Shown here: positions 1-12,900 of the stretch, one piece after another
Layout: each line of letters starts with the position of its first letter
Position numbering within the stretch: the stretch's first letter is position 1
From: Eledone cirrhosa
Taxonomy: Eukaryota > Mollusca > Cephalopoda > Octopoda > Eledonidae
Length of the DNA: 64,000 bases
Direction of reading: 5' to 3'
Assembly (NCBI GenBank): GCA_964016885.1
Contig: OZ024747.1
Span: forward strand, 49,577,447 to 49,641,446
Translations under genes and position numbers: made by a program
The notes under the pieces: model-generated
Database searches by the model: none
What the model was told of the DNA's origin: nothing
Seen by the model: only the letters and a program-made list of their open reading frames with translations

Positions 1-494
1 TTACAGTTTATGTATGTCTGTATCTGTTTACAGTCTATGTATGTCTATCTGTTTACAGTTTATGTGTCTGTATCTGTTTACAGTCTATGTATGTCTGTAT
101 CTGTCTACAGTCTATGTATGTCTGTATCTGTCTACAGTCTATGTATGTCTGTATCTGTCTACAGTCTATGTATGTCTGTATCTGTTTACAATTTATGTAT
201 GTCTGTATCTGTTTACAGTTTATGTATGTCTGTATCTGTTTACAGTCTATGTATGTCTATCTGTTTACAGTTTATGTGTCTGTATCTGTTTACAGTCTAT
301 GTATGTCTGTATCTGTCTACAGTCTATGTATGTCTGTATCTGTTTACAGTTTATGTATGTCTGTATCTGTTTACAGTTTATGTATGTCTGTATCTGTCTA
401 CAGTTTATGTATGTCTGTATCTGTTTACAGTTTATGTATGTCTGTATCTGTTTACAGTCTATGTATGTCTATCTGTTTACAGTTTATGTGTCTG

Positions 495-3400
495 TATCTG
501 TTTACAGTCTATGTATGTCTGTATCTGTCTACAGTTTATGTATGTCTGTATCTGTCTACAGTTTATGTATGTCTGTATCTGTTTACAGTTTATGTGTCTG
601 TATCTGTTTACAGTTTATGTATGTCTGTATCTGTTTACAGTTTATGTGTCTATCTGTTTACAGTTTATGTGTGTCTATCTGTTTACAGTCTATGTATGAC
701 TGTATCTGTTTACAGTTTATGTATGTCTGTATCTGTTTACAGTTTATGTATGTCTGTATCAGTTTACAGTTTATGTGTGTCTGTATCTGTTTACAGTCTA
801 TGTGTGTCTATCTGTTTACAGTCTATGTATGTCTGTATCTGTTTACAGTTTATGTATGTCTGTATCTGTTTAAAGTTTATGTATGTCTATCAGTTTACAG
901 TTTATGTGTGCCTGTATCTGTTTACAGTTTATGTGTGTCTATCTGTTTACAGTCTATGTATGACTGTATCTGTTTACAGTTTATGTATGTCTGTATCTGT
1001 TTACAGTTTATGTATGTCTGTATCAGTTTACAGTTTATGTGTGTCTGTATCTGTTTACAGTTTATGTGTGTCTATCTGTTTACAGTCTATGTATGTCTGT
1101 ATCTGTTTACAGTTTATGTATGTCTGTATCTGTTTACAGTCTATGTATGTCTGTATCTGTTTACAGTTTATGTATGTCTGTATCTGCTTACAGTTTATGT
1201 ATGTCTGTATCTGTTTACAGTTTATGTATGTCTGTATCTGTTTACAGTTTATGTATGTCTGTATCTGTTTACAGTCTATGTATGTCTGTATCTGTTTACA
1301 GTTTATGTATGTCTGTATCTGTTTACAGTTTATGTATGTCTATATCTGTTTACAGTCTATGTATGTCTGTATCTGTTTACAGTTTATGTATGTCTGTGTG
1401 TGTTTACAGTTTATGTGTGTCTGTATCTGTTTACAGTTTATGTATGTCTGTATCTGTTTACAGTTTATGTATGTCTGTATCTGTTTACAGTCTATGTATG
1501 TCTGTATCTGTTTACAGTTTATGTATGTCTGTATCTGTTTACAGTTTATGTATGTCTGTATCTGTTTACAGTTTATGTATGTCTGTATCTGTTTACAGTC
1601 TATGTATGTCTGTATCTGTTTACAGTCTATGTATGTCTGTATCTGTCTACAGTTTACGTGTGTCGGTACCTGTCTAGAGTCTATGTATGTGTGTACCTGT
1701 TTACAGTTTATGTATGTCTGTATCTGTTTACGGTCTATGTATGTGTGTATCTGTTTACAGTTTATGTATGTGTGTATCTGTTTACAGTTTATGTATGTCT
1801 GTATCTGTTTACAGTTTATGTATGTCTGTATCTGTTTACAGTTTATGTATGTCTATATCTGTTTACAGTCTATGTATGTCTGTATCTGTTTACAGTTTAT
1901 GTATGTCTGTGTGTGTTTACAGTTTATGTGTGTCTGTATCTGTTTACAGTTTATGTATGTCTGTATCTGTTTACAGTTTATGTGTGTCTATCTGTTTACA
2001 GTCTATGTATGACTGTATCTGTTTACAGTTTATGTATATCTGTATCTGTTTACAGTTTATGTATGTCTGTATCAGTTTACAGTTTATGTGTGTCTGTATC
2101 TGTTTACAGTTTATGTGTGTCTATCTGTTTACAGTCTATGTATGTCTGTATCTGTTTACAGTTTATGTATGTCTGTATCTGTTTACAGTTTATGTATGTC
2201 TATCTGTTTACAGTTTATGTGTCTGTATCTGTTTACAGTTTATGTATGTCTGTGTCTGTTTATAGTTTATGTATGTCTGTACCTGTTTACAGTTTATGTA
2301 TGTCTGTATCTGTTTACAGTTTATGTATGTCTGTATCTGTTTATAGTTTATATATGCCTGTATCTGTTTACAGTTTATGTATGCCTGTATCTGTTTACAG
2401 TTTATGTATGTCTGTATCTGTTTACAGTCTATGTATGTCTGTATCTGTCTACAGTCTATGTATGTCTGTATCTGTTTACAATTTATGTATGTCTGTATCT
2501 GTTTACAGTTTATGTATGTCTGTATCTGTCTACAGTTTATGTATGTCTGTATCTGTTTACAGTCTATGTATGTCTATCTGTTTACAGTTTATGTGTCTGT
2601 ATCTGTTTACAGTCTATGTATGTCTGTATCTGTCTACAGTCTATGTATGTCTGTATTTGTTTACAGTTTATGCATGTCTGTATCTGTTTACAGTTTATGT
2701 ATGTCTGTATCTGTCTACAGTTTATGTATGTCTGTATCTGTTTACAGTTTATGTATGTATCTGTTTACAGTCTATGTATGTCTATCTGTTTACAGTTTAT
2801 GTGTCTGTATCTGTTTACAGTCTATGTATGTCTGTATCTGTCTACAGTTTATGTATGTCTGTATCTGTCTACAGTTTATGTATGTCTGTATCTGTTTACA
2901 GTCTATGTATGTCTGTATCTGTCTACAGTTTATGTATGTCTGTATCTGTCTACAGTTTATGTATGTCTGTATCTGTTTACAGTTTATGTGTCTGTATCTG
3001 TTTACAGTTTATGTATGTCTGTATCTGTTTACAGTTTATGTGTCTATCTGTTTACAGTTTATGTGTGTCTATCTGTTTACAGTCTATGTATGACTGTATC
3101 TGTTTACAGTTTATGTATGTCTGTATCTGTTTACAGTTTATGTATGTCTGTATCAGTTTACAGTTTATGTGTGTCTGTATCTGTTTACAGTCTATGTGTG
3201 TCTATCTGTTTACAGTCTATGTATGTCTGTATCTGTTTACAGTTTATGTATGTCTGTATCTGTTTAAAGTTTATGTATGTCTATCAGTTTACAGTTTATG
3301 TGTGCCTGTATCTGTTTACAGTTTATGTGTGTCTATCTGTTTACAGTCTATGTATGACTGTATCTGTTTACAGTTTATGTATGTCTGTATCTGTTTACAG

Positions 3401-4554
3401 TTTATGTATGTCTGTATCAGTTTACAGTTTATGTGTGTCTGTATCTGTTTACAGTTTATGTGTGTCTATCTGTTTACAGTCTATGTATGTCTGTATCTGT
3501 TTACAGTTTATGTATGTCTGTATCTGTTTACAGTCTATGTATGTCTGTATCTGTTTACAGTTTATGTATGTCTGTATCTGCTTACAGTTTATGTATGTCT
3601 GTATCTGTTTACAGTTTATGTATGTCTGTATCTGTTTACAGTTTATGTATGTCTGTATCTGTTTACAGTCTATGTATGTCTGTATCTGTTTACAGTTTAT
3701 GTATGTCTGTATCTGTTTACAGTTTATGTATGTCTATATCTGTTTACAGTCTATGTATGTCTGTATCTGTTTACAGTTTATGTATGTCTGTGTGTGTTTA
3801 CAGTTTATGTGTGTCTGTATCTGTTTACAGTTTATGTATGTCTGTATCTGTTTACAGTTTATGTATGTCTGTATCTGTTTACAGTCTATGTATGTCTGTA
3901 TCTGTTTACAGTTTATGTATGTCTGTATCTGTTTACAGTTTATGTATGTCTGTATCTGTTTACAGTTTATGTATGTCTGTATCTGTTTACAGTCTATGTA
4001 TGTCTGTATCTGTTTACAGTCTATGTATGTCTGTATCTGTCTACAGTTTACGTGTGTCGGTACCTGTCTAGAGTCTATGTATGTGTGTACCTGTTTACAG
4101 TTTATGTATGTCTGTATCTGTTTACGGTCTATGTATGTGTGTATCTGTTTACAGTTTATGTATGTGTGTATCTGTTTACAGTTTATGTATGTCTGTATCT
4201 GTTTACAGTTTATGTATGTCTGTATCTGTTTACAGTTTATGTATGTCTATATCTGTTTACAGTCTATGTATGTCTGTATCTGTTTACAGTTTATGTATGT
4301 CTGTGTGTGTTTACAGTTTATGTGTGTCTGTATCTGTTTACAGTTTATGTATGTCTGTATCTGTTTACAGTTTATGTGTGTCTATCTGTTTACAGTCTAT
4401 GTATGACTGTATCTGTTTACAGTTTATGTATATCTGTATCTGTTTACAGTTTATGTATGTCTGTATCAGTTTACAGTTTATGTGTGTCTGTATCTGTTTA
4501 CAGTTTATGTGTGTCTATCTGTTTACAGTCTATGTATGTCTGTATCTGTTTACA
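495..4554 (+). repeat. Higher-order duplication in domain A, offset 2,394 bp
   Basis: About 495-2,160 recurs at about 2,889-4,554. Several rare variant units keep register: TTTAAAG (about 871 and 3,265), CTGCTTACAG (1,185 and 3,579), and the TACGTGTGTCGGTACC unit (about 1,655 and 4,049). All are separated by exactly 2,394 bp. The copies diverge at about 490 and about 2,163, so the duplicated block is about 1.66 kb. Confidence 0.9.
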
Positions 4555-7332
4555 GTCTATGTATGTCTGTATCTGTCTACAGTCTATGTATGTCTGTATC
4601 TGTTTACAATTTATGTATGTCTGTATCTGTTTACAGTTTATGTATGTCTGTATCTGTCTACAGTTTATGTATGTCTGTATCTGTTTACAGTCTATGTATG
4701 TCTATCTGTTTACAGTTTATGTGTCTGTATCTGTTTACAGTCTATGTATGTCTGTATCTGTCTACAGTCTATGTATGTCTGTATTTGTTTACAGTTTATG
4801 CATGTCTGTATCTGTTTACAGTTTATGTATGTCTGTATCTGTCTACAGTTTATGTATGTCTGTATCTGTTTACAGTTTATGTATGTATCTGTTTACAGTC
4901 TATGTATGTCTATCTGTTTACAGTTTATGTGTCTGTATCTGTTTACAGTCTATGTATGTCTGTATCTGTCTACAGTTTATGTATGTCTGTATCTGTCTAC
5001 AGTTTATGTATGTCTGTATCTGTTTACAGTTTATGTATGTCTGTATCTGTTTACAGTTTATGTATGTCTGTATCTGTTTACAGTTTATGTATGTCTGTAT
5101 CTGTTTACAGTTTATGTGTCTATCTGTTTACAGTTTATGTGTGTCTATCTGTTTACAGTCTATGTATGACTGTATCTGTTTACAGTTTATGTATGTCTGT
5201 ATCTGTTTACAGTTTATGTATGTCTGTATCTGTTTACAGTTTATGTATGCCTGTATCAGTTTACAGTTTATGTGTGTCTGTATCTGTTTACAGTCTATGT
5301 GTGTCTATCTGTTTACAGTCTATGTATGTCTGTATCTGTTTACAGTTTATGTATGTCTGTATCTGTTTACAGTTTATGTATGTCTATCAGTTTACAGTTT
5401 ATGTGTGCCTGTATCTGTTTACAGTTTATGTGTGTCTATCTGTTTACAGTCTATGTATGACTATCTGTTTACAGTTTATGTATGTCTGTATCTGTTTACA
5501 GTTTATGTATGTCTGTATCAGTTTACAGTTTATGTGTGTCTGTATCTGTTTACAGTTTATGTGTGTCTATCTGTTTACAGTCTATGTATGTCTGTATCTG
5601 TTTACAGTTTATGTATGTCTGTATCTGTCTACAGTTTATGTGTATCTGTAACTGTTTACAGTTTATGTATGTCTGTATATGTTTACAGTTTATGTATGTC
5701 TGTATCTGTTTACGGTTTATGTATGTCTGTGTGTGTTTACGGTTTATGTGTGTCTGTACCTGTTTACAGTTTATGTATGTCTGTATCTGTCTACAGTTTA
5801 TGTATGTCTGTATCTGTTTACAATCTATGTATGTCTGTATCTGTCTACAGTTTATGTGTGTCGGTACCTGTCTACAGTCTATGTATGTGTGTACCTGTTT
5901 ACAGTTTATGTATGTCTGTATCTGTTTACGGTCTATGTATGTGTGTATCTGTTTACAGCCTATGTATGTCTGTATCTGTTTACAGTTTATGTATGTCTGT
6001 GTGTGTTTACAGTTTATGTGTGTCTGTATCTGTTTACAGTCTATGTATGACTGTATCTGTTTACAGTTTATGTATGACTGTATCTGTTTACAGTTTATAT
6101 ATGCCTGTATTTGTTTACAGTTTATGTATGTCTGTATCTGTTTACAGTCTATGTATGTCTGTATCTGTTTACAGTCTATGTATGTCTGTATCTGTTTACA
6201 GTCTATGTATGTCTGTATCTGTTTACGGTTTATGTATGTCTGTATCTGTTTACAGTTTATGTATGTCTGTATCTGTTTACAGTTTATGTATGTCTATCTG
6301 TTTACAGTTTATGTGTCTGTATCTGTTTACAGTTTATGTATGTCTGTGTCTGTTTATAGTTTATGTATGTCTGTATCTGTTTACAGTCTATGTATGTCTG
6401 TATCTGTTTACAGTTTATGTATGTCTGTATCTGTTTACAGTTTATGTATGTCTGTATCTGTTTACAGTTTATGTATGTCTGTATCTGTTTACAGTTTGTG
6501 TCTATCTGTTTACAGTTTATGTGTCTATCTGTTTACAGTTTATGTATGTCTGTGTCTGTTTACAGTTTATGTATATCTGTACCTGTTTACAGTCTATGTA
6601 TGTCTGTATCTGTTTACAGTTTATGTATGTCTGTATCTGTTTACAGTTTATGTATGTCTGTATCTGTTTACAGTCTATGTATGTCTATCTGTTTACAGTT
6701 TATGTGTCTGTATCTGTTTACAGTCTATGTATGTCTGTATCTGTCTACAGTCTATGTATGTCTGTATCTGTCTACAGTCTATGTATGTCTGTATCTGTCT
6801 ACAGTCTATGTATGTCTCTATCTGTTTACAATTTATGTATGTCTGTATCTGTTTACAGTTTATGTATGTCTGTATCTGTTTACAGTCTATGTATGTCTAT
6901 CTGTTTACAGTTTATGTGTCTGTATCTGTTTACAGTCTATGTATGTCTGTATCTGTCTACAGTCTATGTATGTCTGTATCTGTTTACAGTTTATGTATGT
7001 CTGTATCTGTTTACAGTTTATGTATGTCTGTATCTGTCTACAGTTTATGTATGTCTGTATCTGTTTACAGTTTATGTATGTCTGTATCTGTTTACAGTCT
7101 ATGTATGTCTATCTGTTTACAGTTTATGTGTCTGTATCTGTTTACAGTCTATGTATGTCTGTATCTGTCTACAGTTTATGTATGTCTGTATCTGTCTACA
7201 GTTTATGTATGTCTGTATCTGTTTACAGTTTATGTGTCTGTATCTGTTTACAGTTTATGTATGTCTGTATCTGTTTACAGTTTATGTGTCTATCTGTTTA
7301 CAGTTTATGTGTGTCTATCTGTTTACAGTCTA

Positions 7333-9465
7333 TGTATGACTGTATCTGTTTACAGTTTATGTGTGTCTATCTGTTTACAGTCTATGTATGACTGTATCTG
7401 TTTACAGTTTATGTATGTCTGTATCTGTTTACAGTTTATGTATGTCTGTATCAGTTTACAGTTTATGTGTGTCTGTATCTGTTTACAGTTTATGTGTGTC
7501 TATCTGTTTACAGTCTATGTATGTCTGTATCTGTTTACAGTTTATGTATGTCTGTATCTGTTTACAGTCTATGTATGTCTGTATCTGTTTACAGTTTATG
7601 TATGTCTGTATCTGCTTACAGTTTATGTATGTCTGTATCTGTTTACAGTTTATGTATGTCTGTATCTGTTTACAGTTTATGTATGTCTGTATCTGTTTAC
7701 AGTCTATGTATGTCTGTATCTGTTTACAGTTTATGTATGTCTGTATCTGTTTACAGTTTATGTATGTCTATATCTGTTTACAGTCTATGTATGTCTGTAT
7801 CTGTTTACAGTTTATGTATGTGTGTGTGTTTACAGTTTATGTGTGTCTGTATCTGTTTACAGTTTATGTATGTCTGTATCTGTTTACAGTTTATGTATGT
7901 CTGTATCTGTTTACAGTCTATGTATGTCTGTATCTGTTTACAGTTTATGTATGTCTGTATCTGTTTACAGTTTATGTATGTCTGTATCTGTTTACAGTTT
8001 ATGTATGTCTGTATCTGTTTACAGTCTATGTATGTCTGTATCTGTTTACAGTCTATGTATGTCTGTATCTGTCTACAGTTTACGTGTGTCGGTACCTGTC
8101 TAGAGTCTATGTATGTGTGTACCTGTTTACAGTTTATGTATGTCTGTATCTGTTTACGGTCTATGTATGTGTGTATCTGTTTACAGTTTATGCATGTGTG
8201 TATCTGTTTACAGTTTATGTATGTCTGTATCTGTTTACAGTTTATGTATGTCTGTATCTGTTTACAGTTTATGTATGTCTATATCTGTTTACAGTCTATG
8301 TATGTCTGTATCTGTTTACAGTTTATGTATGTCTGTGTGTGTTTACAGTTTATGTGTGTCTGTATCTGTTTACAGTTTATGTATGTCTGTATCTGTTTAC
8401 AGTTTATGTGTGTCTATCTGTTTACAGTCTATGTATGACTGTATCTGTTTACAGTTTATGTATATCTGTATCTGTTTACAGTTTATGTATGTCTGTATCA
8501 GTTTACAGTTTATGTGTGTCTGTATCTGTTTACAGTTTATGTGTGTCTATCTGTTTACAGTCTATGTATGTCTGTATCTGTTTACAGTTTATGTATGTCT
8601 GTATCTGTTTACAGTTTATGTATGTCTATCTGTTTACAGTTTATGTGTCTGTATCTGTTTACAGTTTATGTATGTCTGTGTCTGTTTATAGTTTATGTAT
8701 GTCTGTACCTGTTTACAGTTTATGTATGTCTGTATCTGTTTACAGTTTATGTATGTCTGTATCTGTTTATAGTTTATATATGCCTGTATCTGTTTACAGT
8801 TTATGTATGTCTGTATCTGTTTACAGTCTATGTATGTCTGTATCTGTCTACAGTCTATGTATGTCTGTATCTGTTTACAATTTATGTATGTCTGTATCTG
8901 TTTACAGTTTATGTATGTCTGTATCTGTCTACAGTTTATGTATGTCTGTATCTGTTTACAGTCTATGTATGTCTATCTGTTTACAGTTTATGTGTCTGTA
9001 TCTGTTTACAGTCTATGTATGTCTGTATCTGTCTACAGTCTATGTATGTCTGTATTTGTTTACAGTTTATGCATGTCTGTATCTGTTTACAGTTTATGTA
9101 TGTCTGTATCTGTCTACAGTTTATGTATGTCTGTATCTGTTTACAGTTTATGTATGTATCTGTTTACAGTCTATGTATGTCTATCTGTTTACAGTTTATG
9201 TGTCTGTATCTGTTTACAGTCTATGTATGTCTGTATCTGTCTACAGTTTATGTATGTCTGTATCTGTCTACAGTTTATGTATGTCTGTATCTGTTTACAG
9301 TTTATGTATGTCTGTATCTGTTTACAGTTTATGTATGTCTGTATCTGTTTACAGTTTATGTGTCTGTATCTGTTTACAGTTTATGTATGTCTGTATCTGT
9401 TTACAGTTTATGTGTCTATCTGTTTACAGTTTATGTGTGTCTATCTGTTTACAGTCTATGTATGA
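7333..9465 (+). repeat. Third copy of the domain A higher-order block (copy of about 905-3,093)
   Basis: The order of variant units follows 905-3,093 at an offset of 6,428 bp. The offset becomes 6,426 after a 2-bp loss near 7,820 (TATGTATGTGTGTGTG where the other copies have TATGTCTGTGTGTG). It falls further in 27-bp steps as single units are lost. The TCGGTACCTGTCTAGAG marker at about 8,090 matches those at about 1,664 and 4,058. Confidence 0.8.
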
Positions 9466-9923
9466 CTGTATCTGTTTACAGTTTATGTATGTCTGTATCT
9501 GTTTACAGTTTATGTATGTCTGTATCTGTTTACAGTTTATGTATGCCTGTATCAGTTTACAGTTTATGTGTGTCTGTATCTGTTTACAGTCTATGTGTGT
9601 CTATCTGTTTACAGTCTATGTATGTCTGTATCTGTTTACAGTTTATGTATGTCTGTATCTGTTTACAGTTTATGTATGTCTATCAGTTTACAGTTTATGT
9701 GTGCCTGTATCTGTTTACAGTTTATGTGTGTCTATCTGTTTACAGTCTATGTATGACTATCTGTTTACAGTTTATGTATGTCTGTATCTGTTTACAGTTT
9801 ATGTATGTCTGTATCAGTTTACAGTTTATGTGTGTCTGTATCTGTTTACAGTTTATGTGTGTCTATCTGTTTACAGTCTATGTATGTCTGTATCTGTTTA
9901 CAGTTTATGTATGTCTGTATCTG
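9381..9923 (+). repeat. Higher-order block in domain A, copy of about 5,085-5,627
   Basis: The variant order is identical at an offset of 4,296 bp. It includes the short TATGACTATC unit (5,456 and 9,752) and the CTATCAGTTTACAG unit. The copies diverge at about 5,628/9,924, where one has CTGTCTACAG and the other CTGTTTACAG. Confidence 0.8.
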
Positions 9924-12900
9924 TTTACAGTCTATGTATGTCTGTATCTGTTTACAGTTTATGTATGTCTGTATCTGCTTACAGTTTATGTATGTCTGTA
10001 TCTGTTTACAGTTTATGTATGTCTGTATCTGTTTACAGTTTATGTATGTCTGTATCTGTTTACAGTATATGTATGTCTGTATCTGTTTACAGTTTATGTA
10101 TGTCTGTATCTGTTTACAGTTTATGTATGTCTATATCTGTTTACAGTCTATGTATGTCTGTATCTGTTTACAGTTTATGTATGTCTGTGTGTGTTTACAG
10201 TTTATGTGTGTCTGTATCTGTTTACAGTTTATGTATGTCTGTATCTGTTTACAGTTTATGTATGTCTGTATCTGTTTACAGTTTATGTATGTCTGTATCT
10301 GTTTACAGTTTATGTATGTCTGTATCTGTTTACAGTTTATGTATGTCTGTATCTGTTTACAGTTTATGTATGTCTGTATGTGTTTACAGTCTATGTATGT
10401 CTGTATCTGTTTACAGTTTATGTGTGTCTGTTTACAGTCTATGTTAGACTGTATCTGTTTACAGTTTATGTATGTCTGTATCTGTTTACAGTTTATGTAT
10501 GTCTGTATCTGTTTACAGTTTATGCGTGTCTGTATCTGTTTACAGTTTATGTATGTCTGTATCTGTTTACAGTTTATGTGTGTCTGTATCTGTTTACAGT
10601 TTATGTATGTCTGTATCAGTTTACAGTTTATGTGTGTCTATCTGTTTACAGTTTATGTGTGTCTATCTGTTTACAGTCTATGTATGACTATCTGTTTACA
10701 GTTTATGTATGTCTGTATCTGTTTACAGTTTATGTATGTCTGTATCTGTTTACAGTTTATGTATGTCTGTATCTGTTTACAGTTTATCTGTGCCTGTATC
10801 TGTTTACAGTTTATGTATGTCTGTATCTGTTTACAGTTTATGTATGTCTGTGTCTGTTTACAGTCTATGTATGTATCTGTTTACAGTCTATGTATGTCTG
10901 TGTCTGTTTACAGTCTATGTATGTCTGTATCTGTTTACAGTCTATGTATGTCTGTATCTGTTTACAGTCTATGTATGTCTGTATCTGTTTACAGTCTATG
11001 TATGTCTGTATCTGTTTACAGTCTATGTATGTCTGTATCTGTTTACAGTTTATGTATGTCTGTGTCTGTTTACAGTCTATGTATGTCTGTATCTGTTTAC
11101 AGTTTATGTATGTCTATCTGTTTACAGTTTATGTGTCTGTATCTGTTTACAGTTTATGTATGTCTGTATCTGTTTACAGTTTATGTGTCTGTATCTGTTT
11201 ACAGTTTATGAGTGTCTGTGTCTGTTTACAGTTTATGTGAGTGTCTGTGTCTGTTTACAGTTTATGAGTGTCTGTGTCTGTTTACAGTTTATGAGTGTCT
11301 GTGTCTGTTTACAGTTTATGTGAGTGTCTCTGTCTGTTTACAGTTTGTGAGTGTCTGTGTCTGTTTACAGTTTGTGAGTGTCTGTGTCTGTTTACAGTTA
11401 TGAGTGTCTGTGTCTGTTTAGAGTTTATGAGAGTGTGTGTCTGTTTACAGTTTATGTGAGTGTGTGTCTGTTTACAGTTTATGAGCGTCTGTGTCTGTTT
11501 ACAGTTTATGAGAGTGTCTGTGTCTGTTTACAGTTTATGAGAGTGTCTGTGTCTGTTTACAGTTTGTGAGTGTCCGTGTCTGTTTACAGTTTATGTCTGT
11601 GTCTGTTTACAGTTTATGAGAGTGTCTGTGTCTGTTTACAGTTTATGAGAGTGTCTGTGTCTGTTTACAGTTTATGTGAGTGTCTGTGTCTGTTTACAGT
11701 TTATGTGAGTGTCTGTGTCTGTTTAGAGTTTATGTGAGTGTCTGTGTCTGTTTAGAGTTTATGAGAGTGTCTGTGTCTGTTTACAGTTTATGAGTGTCTG
11801 TGTCTGTTTACAGTTTATGTGAGTGTCTGTGTCTGTTTAGAGTTTATGAGAGTGTCTGTGTCTGTTTAGAGTTTATGAGAGTGTCTGTGTCTGTTTACAG
11901 TTTATGAGAGTTTCTGTGTCTGTTTACAATTTATGAGTGTCTGTGTCTGTTTACAGTCTATGAGTGTCTGTGTCTATTTACAGTTTATGAGTGTCTGTGT
12001 CTCTTTACAGTTTATGTGAGTGTCTGTGTCTGTTTACAGTTTATGAGAGTGTCTGTGTCTGTTTACAGTTTATGAGAGTGTCTGTGTCTGTTTACAGTTT
12101 ATGAGAGTGTCTCTGTCTGTTTACAGTTATGAGTGTCTGTGTCTGTTTACAGTTTACGTGAGTGTCTGTGTCTGTTTACAGTTTATGTGAGTGCCTGTGT
12201 CTGTTTAGAGTTTGTGAGTGCCTGTGTCTGTTTACAGTTTATGAGTGTCTGTGTCTGTTTACAGTTTATGAGTGTCTGTGTCTGTTTACAGTTTATGAGT
12301 GTCTGTGTCTGTTTACAGTTTATGAGTGTCTGTGTCTGTTTACAGTTTATGAGTGTCTGTGTCTGTTTACAGTTTATGAGTGTCTGTGTCTGTTTACATT
12401 TTATGTGAGTGTCTGTGTCTGTTTACAGTTTATGAGAGTGTCTGTGTCTGTGTCTGTTTACAATTTATGTGAGTGTCTGTGTCTGTTTACAGTTTGTGAG
12501 TGTCTGTGTCTGTTTACAGTTTGTGAGTGTCTGTGTCTGTTTACAGTTTGTGAGTGTCTGTGTCTGTTTACAGTTTATGAGTCTGTGTCTGTTTACAGTT
12601 TATGAGTGTCTGTGTCTGTTTACAGTTTATGTGAGTGTCTGTGTCTGTTTACAGTTTATGAGAGTGTCTGTGTCTGTTTACAGTTTATGAGTATCTGTGT
12701 CTGTTTACAGTTTATGTGAGTGTGTGTCTGTTTACAGTTTATGAGTGTCTGTGTCTGTTTACAGTTTATGTGAGTGTCTGTGTCTGTTTACAGTTTATGT
12801 GAGTGTGTGTCTGTTTACAGTTTATGAGTATCTGTGTCTGTTTACAGTTTATGTGAGTGTGTGTCTGTTTACAGTTTATGAGTGTCTGTGTCTGTTTACA

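Larger units (their letters stand above)
1..11197 (+). repeat. Minisatellite array, domain A (27/25-bp units)
   Basis: The sequence is an uninterrupted direct tandem repeat. The common unit is 27 bp: the core CTGTTTACAGTTTATG followed by TATGTCTGTAT. Frequent variants are a T-to-C change after ACAG (ACAGTCTATG), 25-bp units lacking one TG/TA step, and rare markers such as TTTAAAG, TATGACTG, TATCAGTTTACAG and CTGCTTACAG. The plus strand is rich in T and G and poor in A and C. Since 27 is a multiple of 3 and the unit has no stop in any forward frame, ORFs of up to 7.3 kb appear. The three frames read as nine-residue repeats ([27 protein letters not shown]). Domain A runs from the window edge to the switch at about 11,198, so its true left end is not seen. 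It lies inside an intron of the minus-strand DCAF15-like gene. Confidence 0.97.

Noticed and set aside
14..7339. A 2,441-codon ORF of nine-residue repeats
   Set aside because: All three forward frames are open for kilobases, and the frames swap at each 25-bp unit. There is no start context, splice structure or unique end. It is a consequence of a 27-bp period without stops.
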